Shown here: positions 9,171 through 17,441 of the stretch, one piece after another | Layout of the letters: each line of letters begins with the position of its first letter | Numbering within the stretch: position 1 is the stretch's first letter | Assembly (NCBI GenBank): GCA_023255955.1 | Contig: JAGDWD010000008.1 | Coordinates: forward strand, 192,845 to 256,844 | Direction of reading: 5' to 3' | DNA length: 64,000 bases | Source of the DNA: Desulfurococcales archaeon | GTDB lineage: Archaea; Thermoproteota; Thermoprotei_A; Sulfolobales; NBVN01 | The notes under the pieces: model-generated | The model's database searches: none | Told to the model about the DNA's origin: nothing | What the model saw: the letters and a program-made list of their open reading frames with translations, nothing else | Translations under genes and position numbers: made by a program

Positions 9171-9629
9171 TTAAGTAGGTTTATCGGCTACCACATCCTT
9201 CTCTTCGCAGTACTTAGCTAGGTACTTACCTAGTATGACTGCTGTTCTTCTATCGACAATTACGGTATGGACATCTCCGTTTTTTACGATCTTAACTATA
9301 TAGATGTCTCTGTAGATCCTCGAGTTCTCTTTAATTAATTTGTTGACGTCTACACCTAGCCCGCTCAGGAGTCTTCTCTCGTGGCTATCGGGGATCTCCA
9401 TACTCCTCTCTGATCTTCTTATAGAGAATTCGCAGCCACCGGAAAGATCTATCTCTAGTTTATCTGCTATGAGGGTGCTGAGCTCCCTAGAGGATAGAGA
9501 ACCCCTAATTTTGAGGGCCTCTGACACCCCAGCCCTCGGAAATACCCTTATAACCCCTAGTTCTTCTAGGACTAAGGTTACAGGTAGTAGAAACCTCCAT
9601 GTCTTCATTAATGCCCTTAACTTTTTCAA
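9171..9629 (-). CDS. Uncharacterized protein coupled to rtcB
   Basis: 152 aa, family not recognised. The start is probably TTG at 9629, overlapping the rtcB stop (TTGA), or ATG at 9608. The sequence is soluble-looking, with a basic N-terminus (KKLRALMKTWRFLLP), a middle part rich in charged residues (CEFSIRRSERSMEI, ERRLLSGLGVDVNKL) and a strand-rich C-terminal part (YIVKIVKNGDVHTVIVDRRT). No signal peptide, no obvious metal motif. Overlap with rtcB argues for co-translation and a shared role, perhaps RNA repair or ribosome-linked, but this is inference only. Confidence 0.7.
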   Translation of the reverse strand: MKKLRALMKTWRFLLPVTLVLEELGVIRVFPRAGVSEALKIRGSLSSRELSTLIADKLEIDLSGGCEFSIRRSERSMEIPDSHERRLLSGLGVDVNKLIKENSRIYRDIYIVKIVKNGDVHTVIVDRRTAVILGKYLAKYCEEKDVVADKPT

Positions 9630-11104
9630 CCTTTTGCTACACCTATAGGTTTCAGGCGAGCTACTAACTTAGCTAGCTTCACTTTGTGACTTACAAGAGC
9701 TACCCTATCAACGTCCTTATAAGCACCTGGAGCTTCCTCCGAGACCACCCTAGAGGTAGCAGCCCTTACGTAGATCCCGCGGGAACTCAGCTCCTGCGTT
9801 ACGCTCTGTGGTCTGTAAGTTCTTACTGCTGCCTCCCTAGACATCCACCTACCAGCACCGTGAGCAGCTGAGTAGAAGGTTCTAGCACCCTCAGGTATAC
9901 CGACCATGACGTAGCTTGCCGTACCCATTGATCCGGGTATGAGGACTACCTGACCTATGGATTGATGTGCTTTAGGTATGTCTGGATGACCCGGTGGGAA
10001 TGCTCTGGTAGCTCCTTTCCTGTGTACTACCAGCTTCATGCGCCTACCATCAACAACGTGCTCCTCGATTTTCGCTATGTTGTGTGCTACGTCATATATT
10101 ATCTTAAGATCCAGCTTGTCGGGATCGGTATTGAACACCTTCCCGAAAGACTCTCTGACCCAGTGAGTTATGAGTTGCCTATTAGTCCACGCATAGTTCG
10201 CTGCCGCGGCCATAGCCGCAAAGTAGTCCTCACCCTCCCTAGTCTTTATCGGTACTGACGCTAGCTCCCTATCTGGTGGTGTTATCCCGTACTTCCTCAT
10301 AGCTCTCTCCATTATAATGAGGTAGTCACTCGCAACTTGATGACCTAGCCCTCTAGACCCTGTGTGCACCATGACGGTGATCTGCCCCTCAAATTCTATC
10401 CCCAGGACCTTCGCTACGTCCTTGTCGTATATCTTATCTACTACCTGAACCTCGAGGAAGTGGTTACCAGCTCCTAGGGTCCCCAGCTGCGGAGCTCCCC
10501 GCTCCTTAGCTGTCCTACTGACCTTACTAGGGTCAGCACCACGCATCGAACCACGCTCCTCGATGAACTCAGGGTCTATATCCCAACCAAAGCCCTTGCT
10601 TATAGCCCACTCAACACCGTCTTGCAGAACCTTATCGAGCTCTGATATGGATAACCTCACCTTACCTGTACTACCCACACCTGAAGGTACGTTATGGAAT
10701 ATCGTGTCGATGAGCTCCTTAAGCTTGCTCCTCACATCATCGATAGACAGGTTTGTTCTCAGGAGTCTTACCCCACAGTTGATATCGTAGCCAACACCTC
10801 CTGGTGAGATGACCCCCTCATCGTAGTCCATACCCGCTACTCCACCTATGGGGAAGCCATATCCTTGGTGACCGTCAGGCATAACATATGAAGCTCCTAC
10901 AATCCCTTTCAGGCACGCAACATTAGCTGCCTGAACCAGGGTTAGATCATCCCGCATCTTAGTTATTAAGTAGTCGTCAGCGAATATTATTGCCGGCACG
11001 TTCATACAGTCCTTAAACCCTTTAGGAATCTCCCACGTGTACTCGTCCACCCTGTTTAAAGTAACTTTCGGTGGGGGACCCCTATAGGCAGATTCCTCAA
11101 ACAT
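9626..11104 (-). CDS. rtcB: tRNA-splicing RNA ligase RtcB
   Basis: GTP- and Mn-dependent ligase joining 2',3'-cyclic-phosphate/3'-phosphate and 5'-OH ends, the tRNA exon ligase of archaea. 492 aa, normal size, no intein. Metal and catalytic motifs are all present: GVGYDINCGVRLL (metal Cys), GAGNHFLEVQ, MVHTGSRGLGHQ, YDVAHNIAK, and SAAHGAGRWMS carrying the His that becomes guanylylated. It sits inside the ribosomal super-operon between S19 and L22, flanked by two unknown genes. The window also carries an intron-containing tRNA-Tyr, a natural substrate class. Confidence 0.96.
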   Translation of the reverse strand: MFEESAYRGPPPKVTLNRVDEYTWEIPKGFKDCMNVPAIIFADDYLITKMRDDLTLVQAANVACLKGIVGASYVMPDGHQGYGFPIGGVAGMDYDEGVISPGGVGYDINCGVRLLRTNLSIDDVRSKLKELIDTIFHNVPSGVGSTGKVRLSISELDKVLQDGVEWAISKGFGWDIDPEFIEERGSMRGADPSKVSRTAKERGAPQLGTLGAGNHFLEVQVVDKIYDKDVAKVLGIEFEGQITVMVHTGSRGLGHQVASDYLIIMERAMRKYGITPPDRELASVPIKTREGEDYFAAMAAAANYAWTNRQLITHWVRESFGKVFNTDPDKLDLKIIYDVAHNIAKIEEHVVDGRRMKLVVHRKGATRAFPPGHPDIPKAHQSIGQVVLIPGSMGTASYVMVGIPEGARTFYSAAHGAGRWMSREAAVRTYRPQSVTQELSSRGIYVRAATSRVVSEEAPGAYKDVDRVALVSHKVKLAKLVARLKPIGVAKG

Positions 11105-11213
11105 CTAGTTCCTCACCACCATAACTTACAAATGAGGTCTAATATCCTTATCTTCCTTTCTGAGCTAAGTCGGTACTCACTCGAGAGCTAGTGTCTTATC
11201 AGGATAGCCGCTA

Positions 11214-11675
11214 CTAGATATTCTCTATGTCCTGGCTCCACACTAATTCATAATCCCCAGAGTACCGAACCTCACACCTCTCACCAAACTCGCCTAGTAT
11301 TTCCTCAAGTAGCTTAGAAAGCTTCTCCTTCTCAGCTTGACGGCAACTCAGCTTCCTCTCAACTAGGATATACTCCCTAGATACCTCTACGTAGCATTGT
11401 CTCGATATTAGAGCTTGGTATATGCGTGTAATAAACTCTCCAGCATCCACGTCAGAACCTAAAAGAATGGAGACCACCAGCTTACTAACCCATCCTGGTG
11501 TGTAGACTATGGCTACCGATACGTCTCTAACTAGCTGTTTTTCGCATACGGCATTAAACCTAACAACGATCAGGTTAGAGGTGTACTCCTCAGCCTCCAC
11601 CAAGATATTCCTGAGGAGTTCAGGTGGGACTAGCCCGGTAAAGAAGTCTCCTAGGCACTTTACTGAGCTACTCAT
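11214..11675 (-). CDS. Uncharacterized protein upstream of rtcB
   Basis: 153 aa, not recognised. It carries four to five cysteines (VKCLGDFF, AVCEKQL, RQCYVEV, KLSCRQAE, ERCEVRY) spread through the chain, an N-terminal part with LLRNILVEAEEYTSNLIVV, and a C-terminal charged helix (AEKEKLSKLLEEILGEFGE). No CxxC pairs, so no clear zinc ribbon. It lies 82 bp after S19 and 109 bp before rtcB on the same strand. Function unknown; association with RtcB or ribosome biogenesis is a context guess. Confidence 0.65.
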   Translation of the reverse strand: MSSSVKCLGDFFTGLVPPELLRNILVEAEEYTSNLIVVRFNAVCEKQLVRDVSVAIVYTPGWVSKLVVSILLGSDVDAGEFITRIYQALISRQCYVEVSREYILVERKLSCRQAEKEKLSKLLEEILGEFGERCEVRYSGDYELVWSQDIENI

Positions 11676-11757
11676 ACTCCTACGCCAGAGTTGGAGGAAA
11701 TACTCCAGTATGGACAGTGTCCGAGGCTCCTACTACAGGAAAACCTATAGTAGAAGT

Positions 11758-12252
11758 CTACTTCATTGCTACGAAGAGTGTGGATCTCGTTGCCTTCAGT
11801 CCCGGCTCGCCGTGCTCGACCTTCTTTGTTGTTATCGCGAACTCTCCTAGATAATGACCGATCATCTCGGGGGTTATTTTAACTGGGACATATTCCTTAC
11901 CGTTATAGACGGCTATCGTTAGCCCGACCATTACCGGTAATATTATGGCGTCCCTAACATGGGTCTTCACAACAACGTTCTTCCCACGTAACATGAGTTC
12001 CCTAGCTCTAAGCACCTTCCTAAGGAGTTTCAGCCTCTCAGGTTCGTCCCGCTCTGACCTCAGCATTCCGTAGTCAGTCATCCTCGTCCTAACCTCAGGG
12101 TCGGACATTCTTAGTAAGCTCCTCCGGGTCCTTGCTGGTAAGAGCTTTATCAACTCATCCATGGGCATACTCATTAACTCGTCTAAGGTCTTACCCCTAT
12201 ACCTGAACTTAGCCCATTCAGGAGGTATCTCGATCTTTGCCCCAGCCGACAT
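11758..12252 (-). CDS. rps19: 30S ribosomal protein S19 (uS19)
   Basis: 30S head protein near the A site. Start placed at ATG 12252 ([20 protein letters not shown], 164 aa) because a TATA box lies about 36 bp upstream, which would make the mRNA nearly leaderless; the longer in-frame TTG at 12270 would precede the predicted transcription start. Archaeal long form with [15 protein letters not shown], then the S19 core ([39 protein letters not shown]). Confidence 0.94.
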   Translation of the reverse strand: MSAGAKIEIPPEWAKFRYRGKTLDELMSMPMDELIKLLPARTRRSLLRMSDPEVRTRMTDYGMLRSERDEPERLKLLRKVLRARELMLRGKNVVVKTHVRDAIILPVMVGLTIAVYNGKEYVPVKITPEMIGHYLGEFAITTKKVEHGEPGLKATRSTLFVAMK

Positions 12253-12283
12253 TGACCGCCCTACCCACAAGCTATTTCTTTCA

Positions 12284-12295
12284 AGCTTATAAGCT
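12284..12295 (-). promoter_or_regulatory. Palindromic TATA box for S19
   Basis: AGCTTATAAGCT, a perfect 12-bp palindrome that overlaps the L2 stop codon. The predicted start site is near 12263, about 11 nt before the S19 ATG. The same core (AGCTTWTAAGCT) recurs at other strong promoters in this window. Confidence 0.6.
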
Positions 12296-13010
12296 ACCTC
12301 TTCCTCCTACCGGTCCTCCTAGCAGCTATGTGACCAACCTTACGACCGGGCGGGGTCGTCCTCGACACTGTTGAGGATCTCGATACACTCTGGTGTCCTC
12401 CACCACCATGTGGGTGTGAGACCGCGTTCATCGCGACACCCCTAACTCTAGGCCATTTCCGGGCCTTCACCTTCCACTTATGGTATGCTGCCCCAGCCTT
12501 TAGTAGTGGCTTCTCAGTTCTCCCAGCTCCTGCTGGGACACCTATTGTTGCTCTACAGCTCCCCAGTAAAGTCTTCTGCTCCCCACTTGGTAGGAGCACT
12601 ATAGCGTAGTTACCGGACTTGCCCAACACTACTGCGTAGCTACCAGCCTGCCTAGCTATCTTACCCCCGTCTCCAGGTCTTAGCTCTATGTTGCAGACTT
12701 TAGTTCCTTCCGGTATACTACTCAGAGGCAGGATATTCCCTACGTTAACAGGTGCTTGAGGACCTATGTAAACAACCTGACCCTGATAGACCCCCTCAGC
12801 AGCTGGGACATAGAATGTTGTCCCATCTTCAAGCACTATCCGCGCTAACGGAACCCACCTACCTGGGTCGTGAACTAACTCGACGATAACACCCTTCTTA
12901 GTGTCGGAGGAGAGTGGGGGATACCTTGCCGGAGCTACCCGCTGGTGTGAAGGACTTCTAAATACTGATGTACCCCGGCCAGCCCTCTGAGAAAGTATTC
13001 TCTTACCCAT
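12294..13010 (-). CDS. rpl2: 50S ribosomal protein L2 (uL2)
   Basis: Peptidyl-transferase-centre protein, 238 aa. Archaeal N-terminus [20 protein letters not shown]; core with [21 protein letters not shown] and the C-terminal [19 protein letters not shown], which contains the conserved His loop essential in L2. Follows L23 by 13 bp. Confidence 0.97.
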   Translation of the reverse strand: MGKRILSQRAGRGTSVFRSPSHQRVAPARYPPLSSDTKKGVIVELVHDPGRWVPLARIVLEDGTTFYVPAAEGVYQGQVVYIGPQAPVNVGNILPLSSIPEGTKVCNIELRPGDGGKIARQAGSYAVVLGKSGNYAIVLLPSGEQKTLLGSCRATIGVPAGAGRTEKPLLKAGAAYHKWKVKARKWPRVRGVAMNAVSHPHGGGGHQSVSRSSTVSRTTPPGRKVGHIAARRTGRRKR

Positions 13011-13023
13011 AGCTAACCACCTG

Positions 13024-13287
13024 TTACACCATACCTAGCTTAGTAGCTACGTCCGATGCTTTATACTCCTTAGATAACCTAACATACGCTTTCTTCTCTC
13101 CCTTCGGGGTCACTAATGTCCTGACCTTCTCCACCTTAACACCGAAGAGCTTCTCGACAGCCTCCTTTATCTCGTTCTTAGTGGCTCTCATGTCGACTAT
13201 GAATGTGAGTGTGTTATACTTCTCCATGTACGTTATGGCCTTCTCACTTGAGACCGCCGCCTTTATTATGGAGTGAATGTCCGTCAT
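13024..13287 (-). CDS. rpl23: 50S ribosomal protein L23 (uL23)
   Basis: Exit-site protein and docking point for SRP and chaperones. 87 aa. Motifs: AAVSSEKAITYMEKYNTLTF, KNEIKEAVEKLFGVKVEKVR and TPKGEKKAYVRLS. Overlaps L4 by 4 bp. Confidence 0.95.
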   Translation of the reverse strand: MTDIHSIIKAAVSSEKAITYMEKYNTLTFIVDMRATKNEIKEAVEKLFGVKVEKVRTLVTPKGEKKAYVRLSKEYKASDVATKLGMV

Positions 13288-14093
13288 GCTGATACCACCC
13301 TAAACCTCTCACTTAACTTAGTTAGCGCTCCGGAGGTAATAACCATGAGCCGGCCTGGATGACCACCGGGAGCTAGGTGCATCACACTAAGTAGGTCTAC
13401 AGACACTACGTCAACCCCAGGCAGAGCTCTCCCAGCTTTAACTACTGGTGCCTTACTGTTGGAGACAACTATAAGGACCGACTTAGGCTCCTCATATCTC
13501 CTCCCCCTCATCTTACCTTTCCCAGCCCTAATCTTGATTCCGTCGTAGGCCCTGACAACATCTTCCCACACCTTAAGCAAGCGTAGCGTCTCCTTGAGGG
13601 TCGATGTTTTCTCTATGTTCTCAAGGTCATCAACAACAACTACCGGTAGAGCCTCTACTGAGAACTTATGCCCTCTACGCCTAACTAGATCCACACTCGA
13701 TGTTGCTGCTAACGCGGAGGCTAGAGCAAGGAGCTTCTCTTTCTTGTTTACCCTCTCATGTATTCTCTTACTAGTCGTCGGTGGGAACGCTAACCTACCT
13801 CCTCTCGCTTGCGGGACAAACACAGCTCTACCGTTGTCGAGCCTAGGTACCCTAGCTACCGAGTAGTTAATGCCCCACGACTCACCAACCCTTCTTTTTC
13901 CAGCTAGCTCATCCCTTCCCTTAGGCTGTATGCGAGCTGTTAGAGCTGAGAGAAATGCTCTCCGTATGATATCGTTTCTCACAGGGAGGGAAAACACTGG
14001 CGGTAGTGTTACCTCTCCTATGGTGGCACCATCTAAGCTATAGACCGGGACCTTTATTGGTTCCACCTTACTCGGTAGTACTATGATCCTCAT
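13284..14093 (-). CDS. rpl4: 50S ribosomal protein L4 (uL4)
   Basis: Large-subunit protein lining the exit tunnel, 269 aa, archaeal/eukaryal type. Motifs: PVYSLDGATIGEVTLPPVFS, RRVGESWGINYSVARVPRL, GRLAFPPTTSKRIHERVNKK and RAGKGKMRGRRYEEPKSVL. Follows L3 by 11 bp. Confidence 0.96.
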   Translation of the reverse strand: MRIIVLPSKVEPIKVPVYSLDGATIGEVTLPPVFSLPVRNDIIRRAFLSALTARIQPKGRDELAGKRRVGESWGINYSVARVPRLDNGRAVFVPQARGGRLAFPPTTSKRIHERVNKKEKLLALASALAATSSVDLVRRRGHKFSVEALPVVVVDDLENIEKTSTLKETLRLLKVWEDVVRAYDGIKIRAGKGKMRGRRYEEPKSVLIVVSNSKAPVVKAGRALPGVDVVSVDLLSVMHLAPGGHPGRLMVITSGALTKLSERFRVVSA

Positions 14094-14104
14094 GGTACAT
14101 CACT

Positions 14105-15127
14105 TCACTGCTTACTTTCTAGACTGATATGCAGTATCTTCGGAGGCTCTAATATAACGTTCTCCGGAGGTCTTATAGGCCACCTTAAGATTAGGGGTCT
14201 CTTAGGTGTACCAAACACACTACCTAACAGTATGACGTGTGTAGATCTTACAATACCGTAATGTGGGAAACCACCTGACGGAGTTATCTCATACCCGTTA
14301 TTTCCTATGTGTAGTATCCACTTATTGAATTCCGTCCTCCTGTGGAAGCCCATCTGACCAGCTTGCGGGACAGTGCTGAGGGCACCGATAGTCGGAGATC
14401 TAGCTCCTATTCTCCTGCTACCCTTTCTATGCTTATGCCACTTCGGTAGCTCCCTAACTCCAAACCTCTTTATCACACCCTGGAAGCCCTTCCCTTTCGT
14501 AACTCCTATAACATCAACGAACTGCCCTACCGAGAACACTGAAGTAATGTCTATGGGCTTCCCTAGTACTGATAGAGCGTAATTAACTTGATCCTGTATA
14601 GTACCACCACCGATCTTTACTTCAAGGATGTCCGGAACCTTCTTGCTCAACCCTCCAGTAAGTTTCGGTTGCGTAGCTACTATCAGACCTACCTCAACTA
14701 CTTTATCTAGTTGGTTCAAGACGTTCTTAGACCTGAGCTCGTTCTTTTCGGGGTCAAATGTGAAGGTTGAGATCTTCCTCCATATCTCCAGTTCCTTAGG
14801 AGGCTCAGTCCATACCTCGGTTAGGGTCTTTAGCCCACCGAACATGCCACGTGTGTAGAATCTAGCTCCGAGGGGAACTATTGGCGGGGTTTCAATTACT
14901 GTAGCGGCTACCGTGATCTCCCGACCGTAATTCATAGACCCCGGCCTGTTATCGATTATTACTAGGTGTGTCATCCCTACTTTATAGCCGATGAACGCTA
15001 GAGGCTTAGCTGTGGGAAGCTCTACTTTCGGCCATGATCTGACCCTAGGTAATAGCCTCGAAGCTCTCTTCCTAGGCCTTACACCTAGGCTACCCCTCCT
15101 AGGAGCAGAGTGCTTCCTGCGTGCCAC
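14105..15127 (-). CDS. rpl3: 50S ribosomal protein L3 (uL3)
   Basis: Large-subunit protein near the peptidyl transferase centre. First gene of the S10-type operon here. I place the start at GTG 15127, giving MARRKHSAPRRGSLGVRPRK, which matches archaeal L3; a frame extension of 18 codons exists upstream but would start before the predicted transcription start. Motifs: LAFIGYKVGMTHLVIID, FVDVIGVTKGKGFQGVIKRF, and RRIGARSPTIGAL. About 340 aa. Confidence 0.95.
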   Translation of the reverse strand: MARRKHSAPRRGSLGVRPRKRASRLLPRVRSWPKVELPTAKPLAFIGYKVGMTHLVIIDNRPGSMNYGREITVAATVIETPPIVPLGARFYTRGMFGGLKTLTEVWTEPPKELEIWRKISTFTFDPEKNELRSKNVLNQLDKVVEVGLIVATQPKLTGGLSKKVPDILEVKIGGGTIQDQVNYALSVLGKPIDITSVFSVGQFVDVIGVTKGKGFQGVIKRFGVRELPKWHKHRKGSRRIGARSPTIGALSTVPQAGQMGFHRRTEFNKWILHIGNNGYEITPSGGFPHYGIVRSTHVILLGSVFGTPKRPLILRWPIRPPENVILEPPKILHISLESKQ

Positions 15128-15163
15128 TGCTACCGCCTTACCTACTTCAATACAAGCACACGA

Positions 15164-15172
15164 CTTTAAAGC
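15164..15172 (-). promoter_or_regulatory. TATA box for the L3 operon
   Basis: GCTTTAAAG on the minus strand preceded by AAAA (AAAAGCTTTAAAG, resembling BRE plus TATA). The predicted start near 15142 is about 15 nt before the L3 GTG. It lies about 110 bp from the plus-strand TATA box of the next gene, so the two promoters are divergent. Confidence 0.6.
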
Positions 15173-15274
15173 TTTTCGCATCCTTAAACCAGAACAACGT
15201 TATTCAGACTTCGGGAGACTCCTCAACTCTCGGTACTCGGCTTTTCACATCATCTACTTAACATATATTACAAC

Positions 15275-15284
15275 GCTTATAAAA
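15275..15284 (+). promoter_or_regulatory. TATA box of the Lys-rich micro-protein gene
   Basis: GCTTATAAAA, centred 26 bp ahead of the GTG at 15306. This is the spacing expected for an archaeal leaderless transcript, which supports the small gene downstream. Confidence 0.6.
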
Positions 15285-15305
15285 CGCGTAGTGATACTGT
15301 CTGCG

Positions 15306-15446
15306 GTGCCTGGGTTGGGAGGTAGGCAAAGGACTACTCTATTCATGGGGATCGGTGAGGGAAAGGAAGAGAAGGGAGGTAAGGAAGCTGAGAAAGGTAA
15401 GAGTGAGGCTGGGAAGGAGCAATCTAAGGGTAAGAAAAAGAAGTAA
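15306..15446 (+). CDS. Lys-rich 46-aa leaderless micro-protein
   Basis: Frame starts GTG CCT GGG (MPGLGGRQRTTLFMGIG) and ends in a strongly basic, low-complexity tail (KEEKGGKEAEKGKSEAGKEQ then four lysines). A strong TATA box sits exactly at leaderless distance, supporting real transcription. Not recognised as a known family; the tail resembles the disordered basic extensions of some archaeal ribosomal proteins, such as the N-terminal part of S25e. It is divergent from L3 and lies 39 bp ahead of the SPOUT methyltransferase, so they could be co-transcribed. A nucleic-acid-binding role is a guess from charge alone. Confidence 0.5.
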   Translation: MPGLGGRQRTTLFMGIGEGKEEKGGKEAEKGKSEAGKEQSKGKKKK

Positions 15447-15485
15447 GTACCGCTATGAGGGTCTTAAGTAAGTACGGGGTTTTTA

Positions 15486-16334
15486 GTGTTTAAATGGCCT
15501 CCACCTAAGTCTAGAGTGTCCCTATCTATTGTCATACCATCGTCCAATCTATCTTTGTATAAGGATCTAAAACTGAAGACTAGGTTAGTAGGTGAGCTTG
15601 CTAGAGTCTTAGCTGTTTTCAGAGTAAGTACTGTAGCAGTCTATAAGGACCCTGAAAGTAGTGAGGAAGACTACCAGCTACTGGTAAGGATAATGAAGTA
15701 TCTTCTGATACCTCCCTACCTCAGAATCAAAGTACAGGGCTTCGACAAGTATCTCAAATTTGCCGGTCTCTTACCACCTCTATCTCTATACACACATAAC
15801 CCGGAGAATAGGCCTGTGGACGTTGGTGATGTGAGGTTCGGGGTTGTTTTGAATGAGTTCGGGGTTGTTGATATAGGGTGGAATAGACCCTGCAGACTCG
15901 TCAACTATAGTGGGATAAAGCGAGGAGATATAGTCCTTGTTGAGGTGGTTTCAGTAGACCCCTTAATCTGCCACACAGTAAGAAACAGCCCTATCTATTC
16001 AGGGTACTCAGTCTCTAGCGTAACAAGCGAAGATGATTTACTGAAGTTTGTAAACACGCACGACGTAGTAATAAACACTAGTAAAGACGGAATCCCAGTC
16101 CACAACGTTTTCTCAGACCACGAAGCACTTAGGAAGATATCTAATGCCCGCTCAATATGCCTACTCTTCGGAAACCCTAGGAAAGACTTTAATGAACTAG
16201 TTAAAGCTCTTCCCAGGATAGATATGACGCTCAACTTCATACCTCACCAGGGCACATTAACAGTGAGAACTCCGGAGGCTATAATAGCGTCATTAGCCAT
16301 TCTCAACGTTTTACTTGAGAGTAAACAAGATTAG
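15486..16334 (+). CDS. SPOUT-fold RNA methyltransferase (DUF171/COG2106-like)
   Basis: 282 aa, start GTG (MFKWPPPKSRVSLSIVIPSS). The family is SAM-dependent, with a trefoil-knot SPOUT fold and an inserted OB domain; the archaeal members are encoded beside L3, as here. Visible: STVAVYKDPES near residue 50, LLIPPYLR, GRPCRLVNYSGIKRGDIV-like OB segment in the middle, and the knot-forming C-terminus SICLLFGNPRK then LNFIPHQGTLTVRTPEAIIA. The exact rRNA target is not known from sequence. Possible start shift of a few codons only. Confidence 0.85.
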   Translation: MFKWPPPKSRVSLSIVIPSSNLSLYKDLKLKTRLVGELARVLAVFRVSTVAVYKDPESSEEDYQLLVRIMKYLLIPPYLRIKVQGFDKYLKFAGLLPPLSLYTHNPENRPVDVGDVRFGVVLNEFGVVDIGWNRPCRLVNYSGIKRGDIVLVEVVSVDPLICHTVRNSPIYSGYSVSSVTSEDDLLKFVNTHDVVINTSKDGIPVHNVFSDHEALRKISNARSICLLFGNPRKDFNELVKALPRIDMTLNFIPHQGTLTVRTPEAIIASLAILNVLLESKQD

Positions 16335-16375
16335 TACTGCTTGACCGTTCTGGTCTAGAATTAGCTTTCATCCCT

Positions 16376-16480
16376 TCCTCCCTCGCGTCATGGGGAGGCC
16401 TTCGCCGTGAACGGGTGAAGCCAGCACCCCTCTCTACCTACACCCATTCAGGCTTATCCTACCCCACATATCGGGCATAG
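16376..16480 (-). mobile_element. Decayed 3' end of an IS200/IS605-type tnpB element (relic)
   Basis: No intact gene. The plus strand holds TCATGGGGAGGCCTTCGCC followed by GTGAACGGGTGAAG, which closely matches 54772-54797 (TCATGGGCGGCCTTCGTCC, CGAACGG). On the minus strand a short frame reads VLASPVHGEGLPMTRGRKG then stop, like the proline/glycine-rich tails of OrfB/TnpB proteins. Interpreted as a solo right end or remnant; the rest of the 16335-16628 gap is AT-rich with no gene seen. Confidence 0.35.
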
Positions 16481-16628
16481 GCACGACACCCTAATCATCA
16501 AAATAATAGGTTTACGTAAAATGGAAGAAGTTTCACATCCCCTTAAATAGTAGACCCATAAACCTTAAAGATTTTAAGGGTACTACGATATGGTGTAAAG
16601 TGTTTTATGCTCAGAAACATGACATATT

Positions 16629-17372
16629 CTATGTTTTAGAAGGTTGTTGAGATTCACTAGCGCGTTTAGGGATTCTCTCTCCGTCACCTACTACCCAGAA
16701 AACCCCGTCATCTCTCTTCTCAATCTTCCAGATTAGTGCTTCATGTTTAACTCTCTCAACTACCTCTTTGAGCGTCTCAATAGAGTTCTTCCTTCCCGTT
16801 CCTAGAACCCCGACAGAGAATACTATATCCCCAGGCTTAAATGACCCTACACTGTGGTTTATTGAAACGTATTTTATCCCCTCCTTTAGAGAGGCTTCTC
16901 GAGCTATTTTCTCCAGAATCTCCCTCGTCTGCTCTTCATGGTGCTCGTAGGTAAGTTCCTCAACTTTACTAGAACCTACCTGACCTTTAACTATACCGAA
17001 ATAGACTGCTACTGCCCCCACCTCGGGATCTACATGCTCTATAAGATCCCTTAAAAAAGACTCCGGATTTATTGGCTGTCCAATACGTAACGTACTACTA
17101 TAGCTACCCCCGCCAGCTGATGGGGGGATAAGATCCACTGTACTACGACCGGAGCAAAGATCTATATCATCGTTCAGATCTCGGATTATCCTCCCTCCAT
17201 AAACTACGAGAACCATTCCTCTAGATACGAGGCCTGAGATCTCCGGATGTCTAGTTGAGATAATCGCTACTAGGTCACCGGCTTTAATCGAACACTTCTC
17301 AACCTCTACCTCCTCCTTGCTGGTGCCGGTGATTTCCTTTAGTACCGCGTAATACCGCACAAGTAGCTTCAT
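16629..17372 (-). CDS. MoaD-MoaE fusion (molybdopterin synthase)
   Basis: Converts precursor Z (cPMP) to molybdopterin. 247 aa. Residues about 1-88 are MoaD-like (MKLLVRYYAVLKEITGTSKE...LIPPSAGG) and end in the Gly-Gly that is normally the free C-terminus carrying the thiocarboxylate. Residues about 95-240 are MoaE: AVAVYFGIVKGQ, LTYEHHEEQTREILEKIA, INHSVGSFKPGDIVFSVGVL, HEALIWKIEKRDDGVFWVVG. As known for the mycobacterial MoaX fusion, cleavage after Gly-Gly would be needed for activity. Alone, no other moa genes nearby. Confidence 0.9.
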   Translation of the reverse strand: MKLLVRYYAVLKEITGTSKEEVEVEKCSIKAGDLVAIISTRHPEISGLVSRGMVLVVYGGRIIRDLNDDIDLCSGRSTVDLIPPSAGGGSYSSTLRIGQPINPESFLRDLIEHVDPEVGAVAVYFGIVKGQVGSSKVEELTYEHHEEQTREILEKIAREASLKEGIKYVSINHSVGSFKPGDIVFSVGVLGTGRKNSIETLKEVVERVKHEALIWKIEKRDDGVFWVVGDGERIPKRASESQQPSKT

Positions 17373-17441
17373 CTTCCATCACATCCTAGATCTCGTTGGA
17401 AGTATTAAATATCATCCCTGATGACGGAGCAGGCCCTCAAC

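Noticed and set aside
9626-11104. Intein in RtcB
   Set aside because: Length and all motifs are contiguous; inteins known in some RtcB genes are absent here.
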